Shown: positions 21,479 to 32,318 of the stretch, one piece after another
Layout: each line of letters starts with the position of its first letter
How positions within the stretch are numbered: position 1 is the stretch's first letter
Assembly (NCBI GenBank): GCA_950097015.1
Contig: CATNEN010000033.1
Location: 4,385,501 to 4,449,500, forward strand
Source of the DNA: Macrostomum hystrix
Lineage: Eukaryota; Platyhelminthes; Macrostomidae
Direction of reading: 5' to 3'
DNA length: 64,000 bases
Position numbers and translations under genes: made by a program
Notes under the pieces: generated by a model
The model's input: the letters and a program-made list of their open reading frames with translations, nothing else
Told to the model about the DNA's origin: nothing
Database searches by the model: none

Positions 21479-24400
21479 ATGGCCGAAAAGTCCAATCACG
21501 ACGCCGCCACAGCCGACGGCGCCAATGCCGACGCAGCGGTTGCCGATGTTGACATCGACGTCGCCAACGAGGAGGCGCAGCCAAGCCGCGGCGCCGCCTT
21601 CATGCACTTCCTGTATAACCGGGACAGCGGCCAGGTTCTGGGCCGCACCGGAGAGTCCTGGGCCAAGATCTGCGCCTTCTACCTCGTGTACTACGTCTGC
21701 CTCGCCAGCTTCTTTGTCGGCATGCTGTCCGTGTTTCTCTATGGCATCATCGTGGACAGCAGGCCGCATCGGACAGGTGAGCCGTTCGGTCCTGGCCTCT
21801 TCAATACCGTTGCTTGTACTGCTTTTAGCATTCTAATTTAATGAATGGAATCTATGAGGCAGGCCCAACTTCATTAGTTGCATTTTCTCGTGCTTTTTCT
21901 TGGATACTTAGACGGCGAAACAGGATGTCTAATTAGCTAAAGTTGCTTCCTTGGCTAGATAACAGACGACAGTCACCATGTCTTCAGGAAGATTGAAGTG
22001 GGCCCCGCCTGCTTCACGAAGAAATATCTCTTAACAGAAAAATATCTCTTTTCCCTCGCGTTAGGCAATTTTCTTTAACTTTCAGCTTCTTGGCCACAAA
22101 GCCCATTTTGATCTCGTCTGGCTTAGAGTGACAGACAGGCGGGCAGGCGGAAGCATTTGATTGGTGACCAGCAAAGCTAAGTTCAGATGATTAGAGACCT
22201 CGACATTTTACCGCTGCTTTTAATTGCAATAGCATTTCTACAATGCATGCGTTTCTTATTTTAATATATTATGGAAATCCCTTTGCAATAGTTGTGAAAA
22301 CAGAACAGAATTTAGTTTGCATTTATTTTAGAATTATGAACGGTCTTCCTACTGAGATTATCCCACCGAGATTCCCCAGTGAGATTCCCCCACCGAGATT
22401 CCCTCACTGAGATTCCCCAGTGAGATTCCCCCACCGAGATTCCCTCACTGAGATTCCCCCACCGAGATTCCCTCACTGAGATTCCCTCACTGAGATTCCC
22501 TCACTGAGATTCCCCCACCGAGATTCCCCAGTGAGATTCCCTCACTGAGATTCCCTCACTGAGATTCCCCCACCGAGATTCCCTCACTGAGATTCCCTCA
22601 CTGAGATTCCCTCACTGAGATTCCCTCACTGAGATTCCCCCACCGAGATTCCCCACTGAGATTATCCCACCGAGATTCCCCACTGAGATTATCCCACCGA
22701 GATTCCCTCACTGAGATTCCCCAGTGAGATTCCATCACTGAGATTCCCTCACTGAGATTCCCCCACCGAGATTCCCTCAATGAGATTCCCTCACTGAGAT
22801 TCCCTCACTGAGATTCCCCATCGAGATTCCCCAGTGAGATTCCCCTACCGAGATTCCCTCACTGAGATTCCCTCACTGAGATTCCCTCACTGAGATTCCC
22901 CCACCGAGATTCCCCACTGAGATTATCCCACCGAGATTCCCCACTGAGATTATCCCACCGAGATTCCCTCACTGAGATTCCCTCACTGAGATTCCCTCAC
23001 TGAGATTCCCTCACTGAGATTCCCCCACCGAGATTCCCTCACTGAGATTCCCTCACTGAGATTCCCTCACTGAGATTCCCCCATCGAGATTCCCCAGTGA
23101 GATTCCCCCCACCGACATTCCCTCACTGAGATTCCCCCACCGAGATTCCCCACTGAGATTATCCCACCGAGATTCCCCACTGAGATTATCCCACCGAGAT
23201 TCCCCACTGAGATTATCCCACCGAGATTCCCCACTGAGATTATCCCACCGAGATTCCCTCACTGAGATTCCCCAGTGAGATTCCATCACTGAGATTCCCT
23301 CACTGAGATTCCCCCACCGAGATTCCCTCAATGAGATTCCCTCACTGAGATTCCCTCACTGAGATTCCCCATCGAGATTCCCCAGTGAGATTCCCCTACC
23401 GAGATTCCCTCACTGAGATTCCCTCACTGAGATTCCCTCACTGAGATTCCCCCACCGAGATTCCCCACTGAGATTATCCCACCGAGATTCCCCACTGAGA
23501 TTATCCCACCGAGATTCCCTCACTGAGATTCCCTCACTGAGATCCCCCCACCGAGATTCCCTCACTGAGATTCCCTCACTGAGATTCCCTCACTGAGATT
23601 CCCCCATCGAGATTCCCCAGTGAGATTCCCCCACCGAGATTCCCTCACTGAGATTCCCCCACCGAGATTCCCCACTGAGATTATCCCACCGAGATTCCCC
23701 ACTGAGATTATCGCACCGAGATTCCCCACTGAGATTATCCCACCGACATTCCCCAGTGAGATCGCCCCACTGAGATTCCCCCACCGAGATTCCCCACTGA
23801 GATTATCCCACCGACATTCCTCAGTGAGATCGCCCCACTGAGATTACCCCACCGAGATTCCCCACTGAGATTATCCCACCGAGATTCCCCACTGAGATTA
23901 TCCCACCGAGATTCCCCACTGAGATCGCCCCACTGAGATTCCCAACTGAGAACTCCCCACCGTCCCGCCGCCATCGCTTGAAGTCTCAGTCCTTGACGAC
24001 ACAACCCAAATTCAGGCGACAACTCGCTGCTGCAAATGAATCCCGGCATGGGATTCCGACCCCAGCCGGACATGGACAGCACTCTGATTGAATTCGTCCC
24101 CGACGATCCGTCCACCTACGCCCGCCACCTGGCCAACCTGCAGCACATGTACGACACATACAAGGAGATGGAGCTCAAGCCGAACATTGTGAATGTGCGC
24201 AAGGCCTGCGAACCCAACAGCCCGCCCGACAACGAGCCACTGAAGGTATGCCAGTCTGTATCTAAGCCTGTCAGCCTGTATCAAAGCCTGTCAGTCTGTA
24301 TCTAAGCCTGTCAGTCTGTATCTAAGCCTGTCAGTCTGTATCTAAGCCTGTCAGTCTGTATCTAAGCCTGTCAGTCTGTATCAAAGCCTGTCAGTCTGTA

Positions 24401-25467
24401 TCATAGCCTGTCAGCCTGTATCTAAGCCTGTCAGTCTGTATCATAGCCTGTCAGCCTGTATCAAAGCCTGTCAGTCTGTATCAAAGCCTGTCAGTCTGTA
24501 TCAAAGCCTGTCAGCCTGTATCTAAGCCTGTCAGTCTGTATCTAAGCCTGTCAGTCTGTATCTAAGCCTGTCAGTCTGTATCTAAGCCTGTCAGTCTGTA
24601 TCTAAGCCTGTCAGTCTGTATCTAAGCCTGTCAGTCTGTATCATAGCCTGTCAGTCTGTATCTAAGCCTGTCAGCCTGTATCTAAGCCTGTCAGCCTGTA
24701 TCTAAGCCTGTCAGTCTGTATCTAAGCCTGTCAGTCTGTATCAAAGCCTGTCAGTCTGTATCTAAGCCTGTCAGTCTGTATCTAAGCCTGTCAGCCTGTA
24801 TCTAAGCCTGTCAGTCTGTATCATAGCCTGTCAGTCTGTATCTTAGCCTGTCAGTCTGTATCTTAGCCTGTCAGTCTGTATCTTAGCCTGTCAGTCTGTA
24901 TCATAGCCTGTCAGTCTGTATCTTAGCCTGTCAGTCTGTATCTTAGCCTGTCAGTCTGTATCTTAGCCTGTCAGTCTGTATCTTAGCCTGTCAGTCTCTC
25001 ATCTCGCGCAGGTTTGCAAGTTCAACTGGACCCGCTGGCTGAAGGACTGCATTCCATCCAATAACTTTGGCTACTCCTCCCGCAAGCCCTGCGTGGTGCT
25101 GAAGATGAACCGCATCTTCGGCTGGCTGCCCGACCCTGTGGACCCCAAGGTGCCGCACCCGATGGTGCAGTGCGTCGGCGAGAATCCGGCTGACAGCGAG
25201 AGCATGGGCGAAATCAAATACTTTCCCTCGAATGTGACCAACCACACCGGCGTCCCGGCCACCCTGGGATTCTTTAACCAGGCCTACTTTCCCTTCGTGA
25301 AGCAGGTGGGATATCGGGCGCCCCTGGTGGCCATTCAGTTCACCAACCTGCGGCCCAACACGCTGGTCATGGTCCGCTGCATCCTGCGCAATCTGAAAAA
25401 CAGTCGCTACGACGCCGTGGACCGCGACGGCATGGTCCGCTTCGAGATGTTCATGCGCGATAAGTAG
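21479..25467 (+). CDS. ATP1B: Na+/K+-transporting ATPase subunit beta
   Basis: Three exons (21479-21776, 24016-24245, 25012-25467) encode 327 residues, the normal length for the family. The type II topology is clear: a cytoplasmic acidic N-terminus (about 65 residues), then one helix YYVCLASFFVGMLSVFLYGI, then a large ectodomain. Six ectodomain cysteines are placed to form the three conserved disulfides. Family motifs include GMGFRPQP, FGYSSRKPC, KMNRIFGWLP and PLVAIQFTNL. N-glycosylation sites are NWT, NVT and NHT. The subunit chaperones the alpha subunit to the plasma membrane and modulates K+ affinity. Intron 1 holds a 1.6-kb array. Intron 2 is almost wholly a 20-bp array beginning within the donor. 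An AATAAA lies about 460 nt past the stop. The ATG at 21479 follows GGCAAAAA and is the only in-frame start. Confidence 0.97.
22345..23962. repeat. 13-14-bp minisatellite (GAGATTCCCTCACT family)
   Basis: Units are GAGATTCCCTCACT, GAGATTCCCCCACC, GAGATTATCCCACC and the 13-mers GAGATTCCCCAGT and GAGATTCCCCACT. They are arranged in longer recurring blocks: the block with ATTCCATCACTGAG and CTCAATGAG recurs about 553 bp apart (near 22729 and 23282). The array lies in intron 1 of the ATPase beta gene. Confidence 0.96.
24249..24997. repeat. 20-bp minisatellite filling an intron
   Basis: About 37 copies of AGCCTGTCAGTCTGTATCTA in perfect 20-bp register with no indel. Variation is confined mainly to two sites (TCTAA, TCAAA, TCATA or TCTTA, and CAGT or CAGC). 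TCTTA variants cluster at the 3' end. It starts at the donor of intron 2 of the ATPase beta gene and stops about 15 bp before the acceptor. Confidence 0.97.
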
Positions 25468-25589
25468 CCGCAGATCTTTGTCCGCGGACAGAGAACTCGG
25501 GTTGAACTTGAATTGACAAATCAATAGCTCACAGAATAGTCACAGAAATTTGGCCGTTGTTACACATTAATTACTTGTCTAACTCAAAG

Positions 25590-25805
25590 AACTTGTAGCC
25601 TAGTAGTTAGAACGTCGGAGTTATGACTTAAAGGTCGGGGTTCGATTCTCGACTTCACTGGAACATTTAGCAAGACACTTAACTCTGCATTGCTTCAGCT
25701 CACCCAGCTGTCAAATGTGTACCAGCATCAGCTGGGGTAATTAAGGGCTGGGTGTTGGGTTCATTCAGTCCATGGACTCAACAGCCGTACGCAGCCGCAG
25801 GGGAC
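25590..25805 (+). mobile_element. tRNA-derived SINE, family A
   Basis: The head has an A box TAGCCTAGTAGTTAGAAC and B box GGGGTTCGATTCTCG. It is followed by TTTAGCAAGACACTTAA, a string common behind tRNA heads in animal SINEs. Next come CAGCATCAGCTGGGGTAATT and the 3' block CAGTCCATGGACTCAACAG. This is the best-preserved family A copy in the window. Confidence 0.85.
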
Positions 25806-27120
25806 CATAAACAAAGAGAAAATATTTACGTTGTCTACTTACAGTAAGATAAAAAAATACGATATTATTTTTCAATGGGAAGCACTAGAAAAATACTTAG
25901 CCTTTTCACTCATCGTATTTGAAAAGGAATAAAACATTGAAGATGTGTTTGTTCTAGCATAGCCTTTTTAAGTATAATCGTAGTTCATTACTATTTTCCC
26001 ATCAAATTGTGTATTCCATGCATCAGCAAGTATTGGAATATGAAATTATTTCCAGTTTTCACTGACAGGTAATTCACTAGTCTCACCGACTGCATAATGT
26101 TTTTGCTTCGTTTGTTTAATCGCTTATCAACTTTTTAGAGGCTTTTTTAAATCGGAATTTGCTCACTGGTGAAGCAGAATATGGATAGGACAGTTTTTTA
26201 TATATTTTTCATCGCAAACTCCGAACCTTCCTTAGTCTCTGTTGTTGCTATGGCCCGGAGAACTGTTAAGCTGCAGAGTGGCATGCATATTCACAAATGT
26301 ATTATGATCTGCCAGTCAGTTACCAGATTCCCAAACTGTCAGTAGATATTCCATCGCCCTGTACTCACAGCTTTTTTTATTTTCCCTTCCAAATGTAACA
26401 GGTAATATTTTTCACTGCTTAGCAACCACTATGCAATCACTGTGTCTGCACAGCTGAGATTTTTTAAAGTATTGTTCTGCCCCATTAGCAGCTTGATCGC
26501 TTTTTATTCTAGTCAATTTTTGTAACTTAGTAAAACAAAATTTGCTTTCTTTCGATGCTATTAACTGTCTTTTGTTTTAATTCATCGTCTAGAGTTGTGT
26601 TTTTATCGAAAATTACCCCAGACTGTTTCTGATACCTGAGACCGCTCGGTCCGGTCATACTACTAGCTATATTTCATCAGTAGTACCAACTGTTTCTCTT
26701 GTAGTTGAAAATGTCTATCTGTAGCACGGAAGCTATTGGGTTATTCTGGAAACTTGGGAGCGAGCCGGCACCCTTTCTTTTTGTCCTGCTTAGCCCAATT
26801 TTAGATTTTCACGATTTCAATTTTTTTATAGTCAGTGACCTCATGGACACACAGGACTTTACACAACAGTTAGCAATCAGGCTACCCTTTTGCATTAGAA
26901 ATCTACATAGAATACTTGATAACTTTGGAATCGAGATTTCAATTAAACGAATGCAATATATATATATATATTGTGTCTTGGCTTTTCCTTCTCGTGTTGG
27001 CATGTTTTCTTAACACCCCACAGACAAAGCTTTTCAATAGTGATGCTTTGGTGTCTTCCGTTTTTTCGCACTTGCTCACTTGAGTATTATCTGGCTTTAG
27101 ACTTTAATTTATAGAAATAC
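25806..27120. other. AT-rich intergenic DNA
   Basis: Contains the AATAAA likely used by the ATPase beta transcript (about 25928) and a short TA microsatellite near 26957. No gene recognised. Confidence 0.4.
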
Positions 27121-27124
27121 ACTA

Positions 27125-28434
27125 CCGGAATCGCAGCAAGAGCTACAGCTGGAATCGCGCTAGAGCTACAGCCAGAATCGCAGCAAGAGCAACAACCGGA
27201 ATCGCAGCTAGAGCTACCATAGCAACCAGTACTAGAATCGCAGCTAGAGCTACCATAGCAACCAGTACTAGAATCGCAGCTACAGCTACAATAGCAAACA
27301 GTACTAGAATCGCAGCTACAGCTTCCATAGCAACCAGTACTAGAATCGCAGCTAGAGCTACCATAGCAACCAGTACTAGAATCGCAGCTACAGCTACAAT
27401 AGCAAACAGTACTAGAATCGCAGCTACAGCTTCCATAGCAACCAGTACTAGAATCGCAGCTACAGCTACAATAGCAAACAGTACTAGAATCGCAGCTACA
27501 GCTTCCATAGCAACCAGTACTAGAATCGCAGCTAGAGCTACCATAGCAACCAGTACTAGAATCGCAGCTAGAGCTACCATAGCAACCAGTACTAGAATCG
27601 CAGCTACAGCTTCCATAGCAACCAGTACTAGAATCGCAGCTAGAGCTACCATAGCAACCAGTACTAGAATCGCAGCTACAGCTTCCATAGCAACCAGTAC
27701 TAGAATCGCAGCTAGAGCTACCATAGCAACCAGTACTAGAATCGCAGCTAGAGCTACCATAGCAACCAGTACTAGAATCGCAGCTAGAGCTACCATAGCA
27801 ACCAGTACTAGAATCGCAGCTAGAGCTACCATAGCAACCAGTACTAGAATCGCAGCTAGAGCTACCATAGCAACCAGTACTAGAATCGCAGCTACAGCTT
27901 CCATAGCAACCAGTACTAGAATCGCAGCTAGAGCTACCATAGCAACCAGTACTAGAATCGCAGCTAGAGCTACCATAGCAACCAGTACTAGAATCGCAGC
28001 TACAGCTACAATAGCAAACAGTACTAGAATCGCAGCTACAGCTTCCATAGCAACCAGTACTAGAATCGCAGCTAGAGCTACCATAGCAAACAGTACTAGA
28101 ATCGCAGCTACAGCTTCCATAGCAACCAGTACTAGAATCGCAGCTAGAGCTACCATAGCAAACAGTACTAGAATCGCAGCTACAGCTACAATAGCAAACA
28201 GTACTAGAATCGCAGCTACAGCTTCCATAGCAACCAGTACTAGAATCGCAGCTAGAGCTACCATAGCAACCAGTACTAGAATCGCAGCTAGAGCTACCAT
28301 AGCAACAAGTACTAGAATCGCAGCTACAGTTTCCATAGCAAACAGTACTAGAATCGCAGCTAGAGCTACCATAGCAACAAGTACTAGAATCGCAGCTACA
28401 GCTTCCATAGCAAACAGTACTAGAATCGCAGCTT
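27125..28434. repeat. 36-bp minisatellite with one open minus-strand frame
   Basis: About 36 copies of a 36-bp unit containing CCATAGCAACCAGTACTAGA and AGCTAGAGCTA or AGCTACAGCTT. The unit is a multiple of three and has a single stop-free frame on the minus strand, giving a 421-codon ORF of 12-residue hydrophobic repeats (AAILVLVAMVAL type). Differences between units change amino acids freely, and there is no unique start or C-terminus, so coding is doubtful. Confidence 0.95.
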
Positions 28435-28740
28435 AGTGTTCACCACAGTAGCTATAAAGAGCCATATACACATGTAGTATTATGTATAAACATACCAGCG
28501 AAAGCCAATACTTGCTTTAGATTGGATGTTCTGAATAAAAAATCACAGTTTATTTGGGGATTCTCGACACGAGAACTCGATGTCAATAATCAGAATTTCA
28601 ACAGCGGTTTCTACCTATTGGAAACGCCGATTCAATTAAAGGGTCTCATCCTCTTGTGCTCAACCAACAACTCAATGGAGCTGTCACTGAGTTGCAGGCG
28701 ACGAGCTCACGATATGAGTCGAATGAGCTGATTGTTAACA

Positions 28741-28746
28741 TTTATT
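28741..28746 (-). terminator. Polyadenylation signal AATAAA for the GPCR gene
   Basis: AATAAA on the minus strand about 130 nt after the GPCR stop codon, in AT-rich sequence. Confidence 0.5.
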
Positions 28747-28876
28747 TAAATTAAATCCGGTTAGTGTAATTTCCGAATATATTTAAAATATTTCCGTTTA
28801 AACGATTGTCCAATTTGAAGTGGACAATGGTGTCATCAAGATAGGGCCAGTTTCAGCCCTGGCAGCAATGTCTTCC

Positions 28877-29941
28877 TTAGCCACTTCGGCAGCGGATAAT
28901 GAGCCGCAATTCATTTCGAAACTTGGCGCACTTCCAGGCCAGAAAGGCCCAGTTAACGGACTGATTGATGCAGACCAGCGCGACTGCAATGTCAAGCATG
29001 CCCCACAGGATCACAATGGCGCCGCGTTCTGTAGCAAAGTTGGGCTGCAGCTGTGCCAGCAGGACTTCCAGGACGCAGGACACGGCAATCGGTAGACTGA
29101 AAATCAACAACACGACCGATAGTGTGACGCAAACCACAGAGTTCTGAATGCCCTGCTTGTCTATGGCGCTGGCCTCCGTGAGGCGCCTCCTGTTGGCAAT
29201 TATCTGCCTAACTTTGATTATCAGCAGCACATTGCCTACGAATATTGGGACCAGGAACAGAAAGGGTGGATAGTACAGGAGGATGTTGTAGTAGAGGAAG
29301 GCCGTTTCGGCCCAACCGATCACCATTCCCGGGTCTACGTAGCACACAACGGTGCTTCCATCATAGATCCAGCGGTACAGGTAGCCGATGGGAGCTGTCA
29401 CAAGCATGCAGAAGACTATGGCAACTATGCTAGCCACCAGCGCTGACTTCCAACCAACCCCGCGCATCCAGAACGGAAAGTACAGGCTCAGCAACCTGTC
29501 GGACACCATCAGCATAAACAAGGCAGGCGAAGTAGCGTGAAAGAAGTGCTCCCAGAACCTCACAACACTGCAAATCTGCGGGGAGATGTTCACGTGGATG
29601 AAGCCGGCAGTGCCATTGCTGAGCCAGGGCAGGCCCTTGGCCAGAAAAAGCCACATAAATCCATTCAGGAAGATGTTGCAGTTGTCAACCAGAGCGATCA
29701 TGCTCAAGTACACACTCTGGCGTGTCCGCTCGGAATACCTGAATAGATTGATGTAAATCACAAGGACATTGCACACGAGACCCAGGACAATGAATAGTGG
29801 CAGGATCAGTCCCGTGAAGGCGCCCAAGATGGTGCTGATTGTGCAGGCAGATCTGCGACTGGGATCGCCGCTGCGGCAGTCCAGGAGAATGAAGTCCAGC
29901 GAGTCCACGAAGCTTAGCGCCTCGACTCCGGAGCTGTTCAT
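28877..29941 (-). CDS. Class A (rhodopsin-like) GPCR, intronless orphan
   Basis: A single 354-codon ORF with seven hydrophobic helices. Helix 1 is LILPLFIVLGLVCNVLVIYI with the conserved Asn. Helix 2 has LSMIALVDN with the Na+-site Asp. Helix 3 starts at the conserved Cys (QICSVVRFWEHFFH) and ends SDRLLSLYFPFW, where DR of the DRY motif is kept. The second Cys is in the second extracellular loop (VVCYVDPG). Helix 6 has FSLP in place of CWxP. Helix 7 reads LDIAVALVCINQSVNWAFLAW, a degraded NPxxY. N-glycosylation sites are NSS, NGT and NIS. This layout fits neuropeptide-type receptors and the intronless orphan rhodopsin families reported in flatworms. The ligand cannot be told. It should signal from the plasma membrane through heterotrimeric G proteins. 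Confidence 0.93.
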   Translation of the reverse strand: MNSSGVEALSFVDSLDFILLDCRSGDPSRRSACTISTILGAFTGLILPLFIVLGLVCNVLVIYINLFRYSERTRQSVYLSMIALVDNCNIFLNGFMWLFLAKGLPWLSNGTAGFIHVNISPQICSVVRFWEHFFHATSPALFMLMVSDRLLSLYFPFWMRGVGWKSALVASIVAIVFCMLVTAPIGYLYRWIYDGSTVVCYVDPGMVIGWAETAFLYYNILLYYPPFLFLVPIFVGNVLLIIKVRQIIANRRRLTEASAIDKQGIQNSVVCVTLSVVLLIFSLPIAVSCVLEVLLAQLQPNFATERGAIVILWGMLDIAVALVCINQSVNWAFLAWKCAKFRNELRLIIRCRSG

Positions 29942-30940
29942 CGGCTGTTGTACTTGTTAGCTAATTTTGGGGTGCAATGATTTTATTTTTCTTAAAGAAG
30001 CAATGGAAAGAATTGTTTATCCCTTTTATAGACGTTGTTTTCTAATTGAATCATGTTGAAAGCATCGCCACGCCCTGTTTTTTTTATTAAAATGCTATTT
30101 TTCGGTCCTTGTCAGACGGTCTTGTAATCTGTTCTGCTCACATTAGAGTCATTTTCCTTGCGTTGTTTTTACTGTTTTTACCACGACAAAGAAAGATAGA
30201 TAATGATTACCGGTCGTGTCTAGTAGCTCTTGAGAGGGAGCTTGTACAAAATGATTTTAATTCCCTACAGTTCGCTCAGCTGTGAGATGGGTGGGTGTCG
30301 CAGCCTTCGCAGTACACAGACTGAACACGCAGCTCAGTCACTGCAACTGTGCCACTGGCTGACATCTAGCCCTTTTGTTAGATTTCTAAATTTCTGTCTA
30401 CGTATAGTCGATAAACATCGAGTCCTTACTGCTTATAATTCGAAATTCAATCTCAAGTTCGGTGAGAAACGAAACGCTTAACCCGCCAGCCAATCGGCCA
30501 ACCACTGAGCTCAAGAATCTGCAATGCTCAACAATGGTTAGATACCAGTTGGCTTGGTCCATAGGACAATATCAAAGTTAGACTCGAATCGCGAAGGCGC
30601 TATTTTTCCATAGTCTATGGAAAGGCTCCCCCGCCATATTTATTATATTCCACTAGAATCTGGTAAGCTCGAAGCCGCAAACCGAAACGCTTGAAACCAA
30701 GCGCTTACTACGAGTATCTCGGTGCAGCATTTTTTTATAAACTTCTCCGACAACGGATCTGACCACTGTATACAAAGGCAGTAAGAGTTCGCGTCTGAGC
30801 TATACCATGTTGCAGCTTGCAAAGCCGATAGATGTCAGTGCTGGCATACTGGGTCGAGCTAGAGCCTTGCCGCGTAGGCTCTCCAAATCATGTGAGCTTT
30901 CTATGCAGCTGTCAGCTTGAAAACAGTTGGTCAACTTTGG
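29942..30940. other. Intergenic AT-rich DNA
   Basis: No gene recognised. A stretch near 30285-30350 (GGGTGTCGCAGCC, then CAGACTGAACACGC) vaguely resembles the family A SINE tail but is too diverged to call. Confidence 0.35.
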
Positions 30941-30949
30941 TTCACCCAG

Positions 30950-31045
30950 ATATAAAGTATGGGTACTAGCATCAGCTGGGGTTGAAATTCTGTGGGTGTG
31001 ACATCCTTTCAGTCCACGGACTGAACAGCAGTTTAGTCTTTGGAA
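30950..31045 (+). mobile_element. SINE family A, 3' fragment
   Basis: Carries GGTACTAGCATCAGCTGGGG and CAGTCCACGGACTGAACAGC, matching the 3' body of the copy at 25590-25805. The tRNA-like head is missing. Confidence 0.7.
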
Positions 31046-31104
31046 GAGCTACTGGCTGTTGAGCTGATGTTCTTTGATGCTAGGTGTCCTTCCTATTTTT
31101 AGGA

Positions 31105-31195
31105 AGGTTAGTGAGCACTCACGACTACGCTCGTAGACGTTCGGGTTTCGATTCCCTACTTTACTGGAGTAATTTTTGTACATTAGCAAGACACT
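31105..31195 (+). mobile_element. SINE family A, 5' fragment
   Basis: Carries TTCGGGTTTCGATTCCCTAC (B box) and ACATTAGCAAGACACTA, matching the 5' part of family A. It lies just downstream of a separate 3' fragment, so the two may be a rearranged or shuffled copy. Confidence 0.6.
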
Positions 31196-31495
31196 ACCGC
31201 AACTACATGCGTCTCACAGATACCAGACGCAAGGCCCTACACAGCATCACAGTCCCCATCAAAAAGAGGAACTGTAGAGACGGCTGCATCAGTCACGAAT
31301 CGGTCACGCCGCAATCGCGTTCAGCATCTGCCGACAAATTGCTTGAGGGGCCACAGAAGCAGCAAAACCTTCAATCCCTCAAAGTTTGTGACATGACCTA
31401 CTTTTACTGTGTCGAAAATTTAACAGCGTAGCTATTGAAATTAATAAAAATTCCTCGAATATTTGATTCGTTATTTAAACATTTTCATCCTCACA

Positions 31496-32263
31496 ATGCG
31501 AGTGCCGTTGCAGCCACCGCGGCAGTCGCAGCTGCAACCGAAGTGTCAGTCGCCTCTCGGACTTCAAAGCCGCCCGCATCGACTCAATTGCCACGCCAGC
31601 AATTCCATGTTGTCGGACAGCGCCGACTGGAATCATAAAAACAGGATTGCTGACAAGCAAAATGGTGAGCTAAACGTCAGACAAGACCAAGCTACTATGT
31701 CTCACTATGAGCAAAGAGCTATGAGTTAAAAGAGCAAAGTTACTCATTCGGTAGAAAAATAAGCGAATTACGAGATCATATTTGAGCTACCTGATACTTA
31801 TTTAGCGACCAGGGTCTGTAGGTTGGTCATGTAATTTTCAACACGAAATTTTCTCATCGCAGAGCTTCGACAAACTCGGCCGATTATCAAAAAGCGGTGC
31901 CAAACTGTCACAGACGAGCTAATGCCGCAGAACTCGCACAATGCCATCCCACCTGTCGAGACAGCTGTCAAACAAGACACCGGTCCGACTATTCATCAGC
32001 AGCGGGTGCAGCAGATGTTTGAGAATTTGCGATTTAGTCCGCAAGACACCTTCTACAAGAAGGTCGTATTCGCACCAGACAAAGTCAAGCAGATGTTCGC
32101 TGCGCCCCGGTTCAGCCGTGGTTGCGGCAGTCCAATGCTGTACGACATCGCCAGCCAGAACGGGAAGCATCATCGGGATGTTAACTTTGATTTCAACCGT
32201 GACTCGCTGCGAAAGATCTGCAGTAATTTTCATCGCACTAGCAAGTTTCGCAATGGATACTGA
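31496..32263 (+). CDS. Small basic protein of unknown function
   Basis: Two exons, 31496-31664 (donor AATG|GTGAGC) and 31863-32263 (acceptor CTCATCGCAG), join in frame to give 189 residues. No signal peptide or membrane helix. The protein is rich in Gln, Arg, Lys and Ser. An internal duplication is visible: RVQQMFENLRFS and KVKQMFAAPRFS, 25 residues apart, share a [RK]V[QK]QMFxxxRFS pattern. I recognise no family. A polyadenylation signal 50 nt beyond the stop and the phase-consistent splice join support it as a real gene. Codon use is less GC-biased than in its neighbours, so it may be lineage-specific. Confidence 0.55.
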
Positions 32264-32312
32264 GCAAGATGCTGCAGGCCTGATGCTGAATCCTGTGCAC
32301 TGACAATGCCAC

Positions 32313-32318
32313 AATAAA
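32313..32318 (+). terminator. Polyadenylation signal AATAAA
   Basis: Canonical hexamer 50 nt after the stop codon of the small basic protein gene. Confidence 0.6.

Noticed and set aside
24249-24997. CRISPR-like array
   Set aside because: Strict 20-bp tandem repeat without spacers, inside a eukaryotic intron.
25590-25660. Functional tRNA gene
   Set aside because: A and B boxes are present but the acceptor stem does not pair, and the sequence continues into a SINE body.
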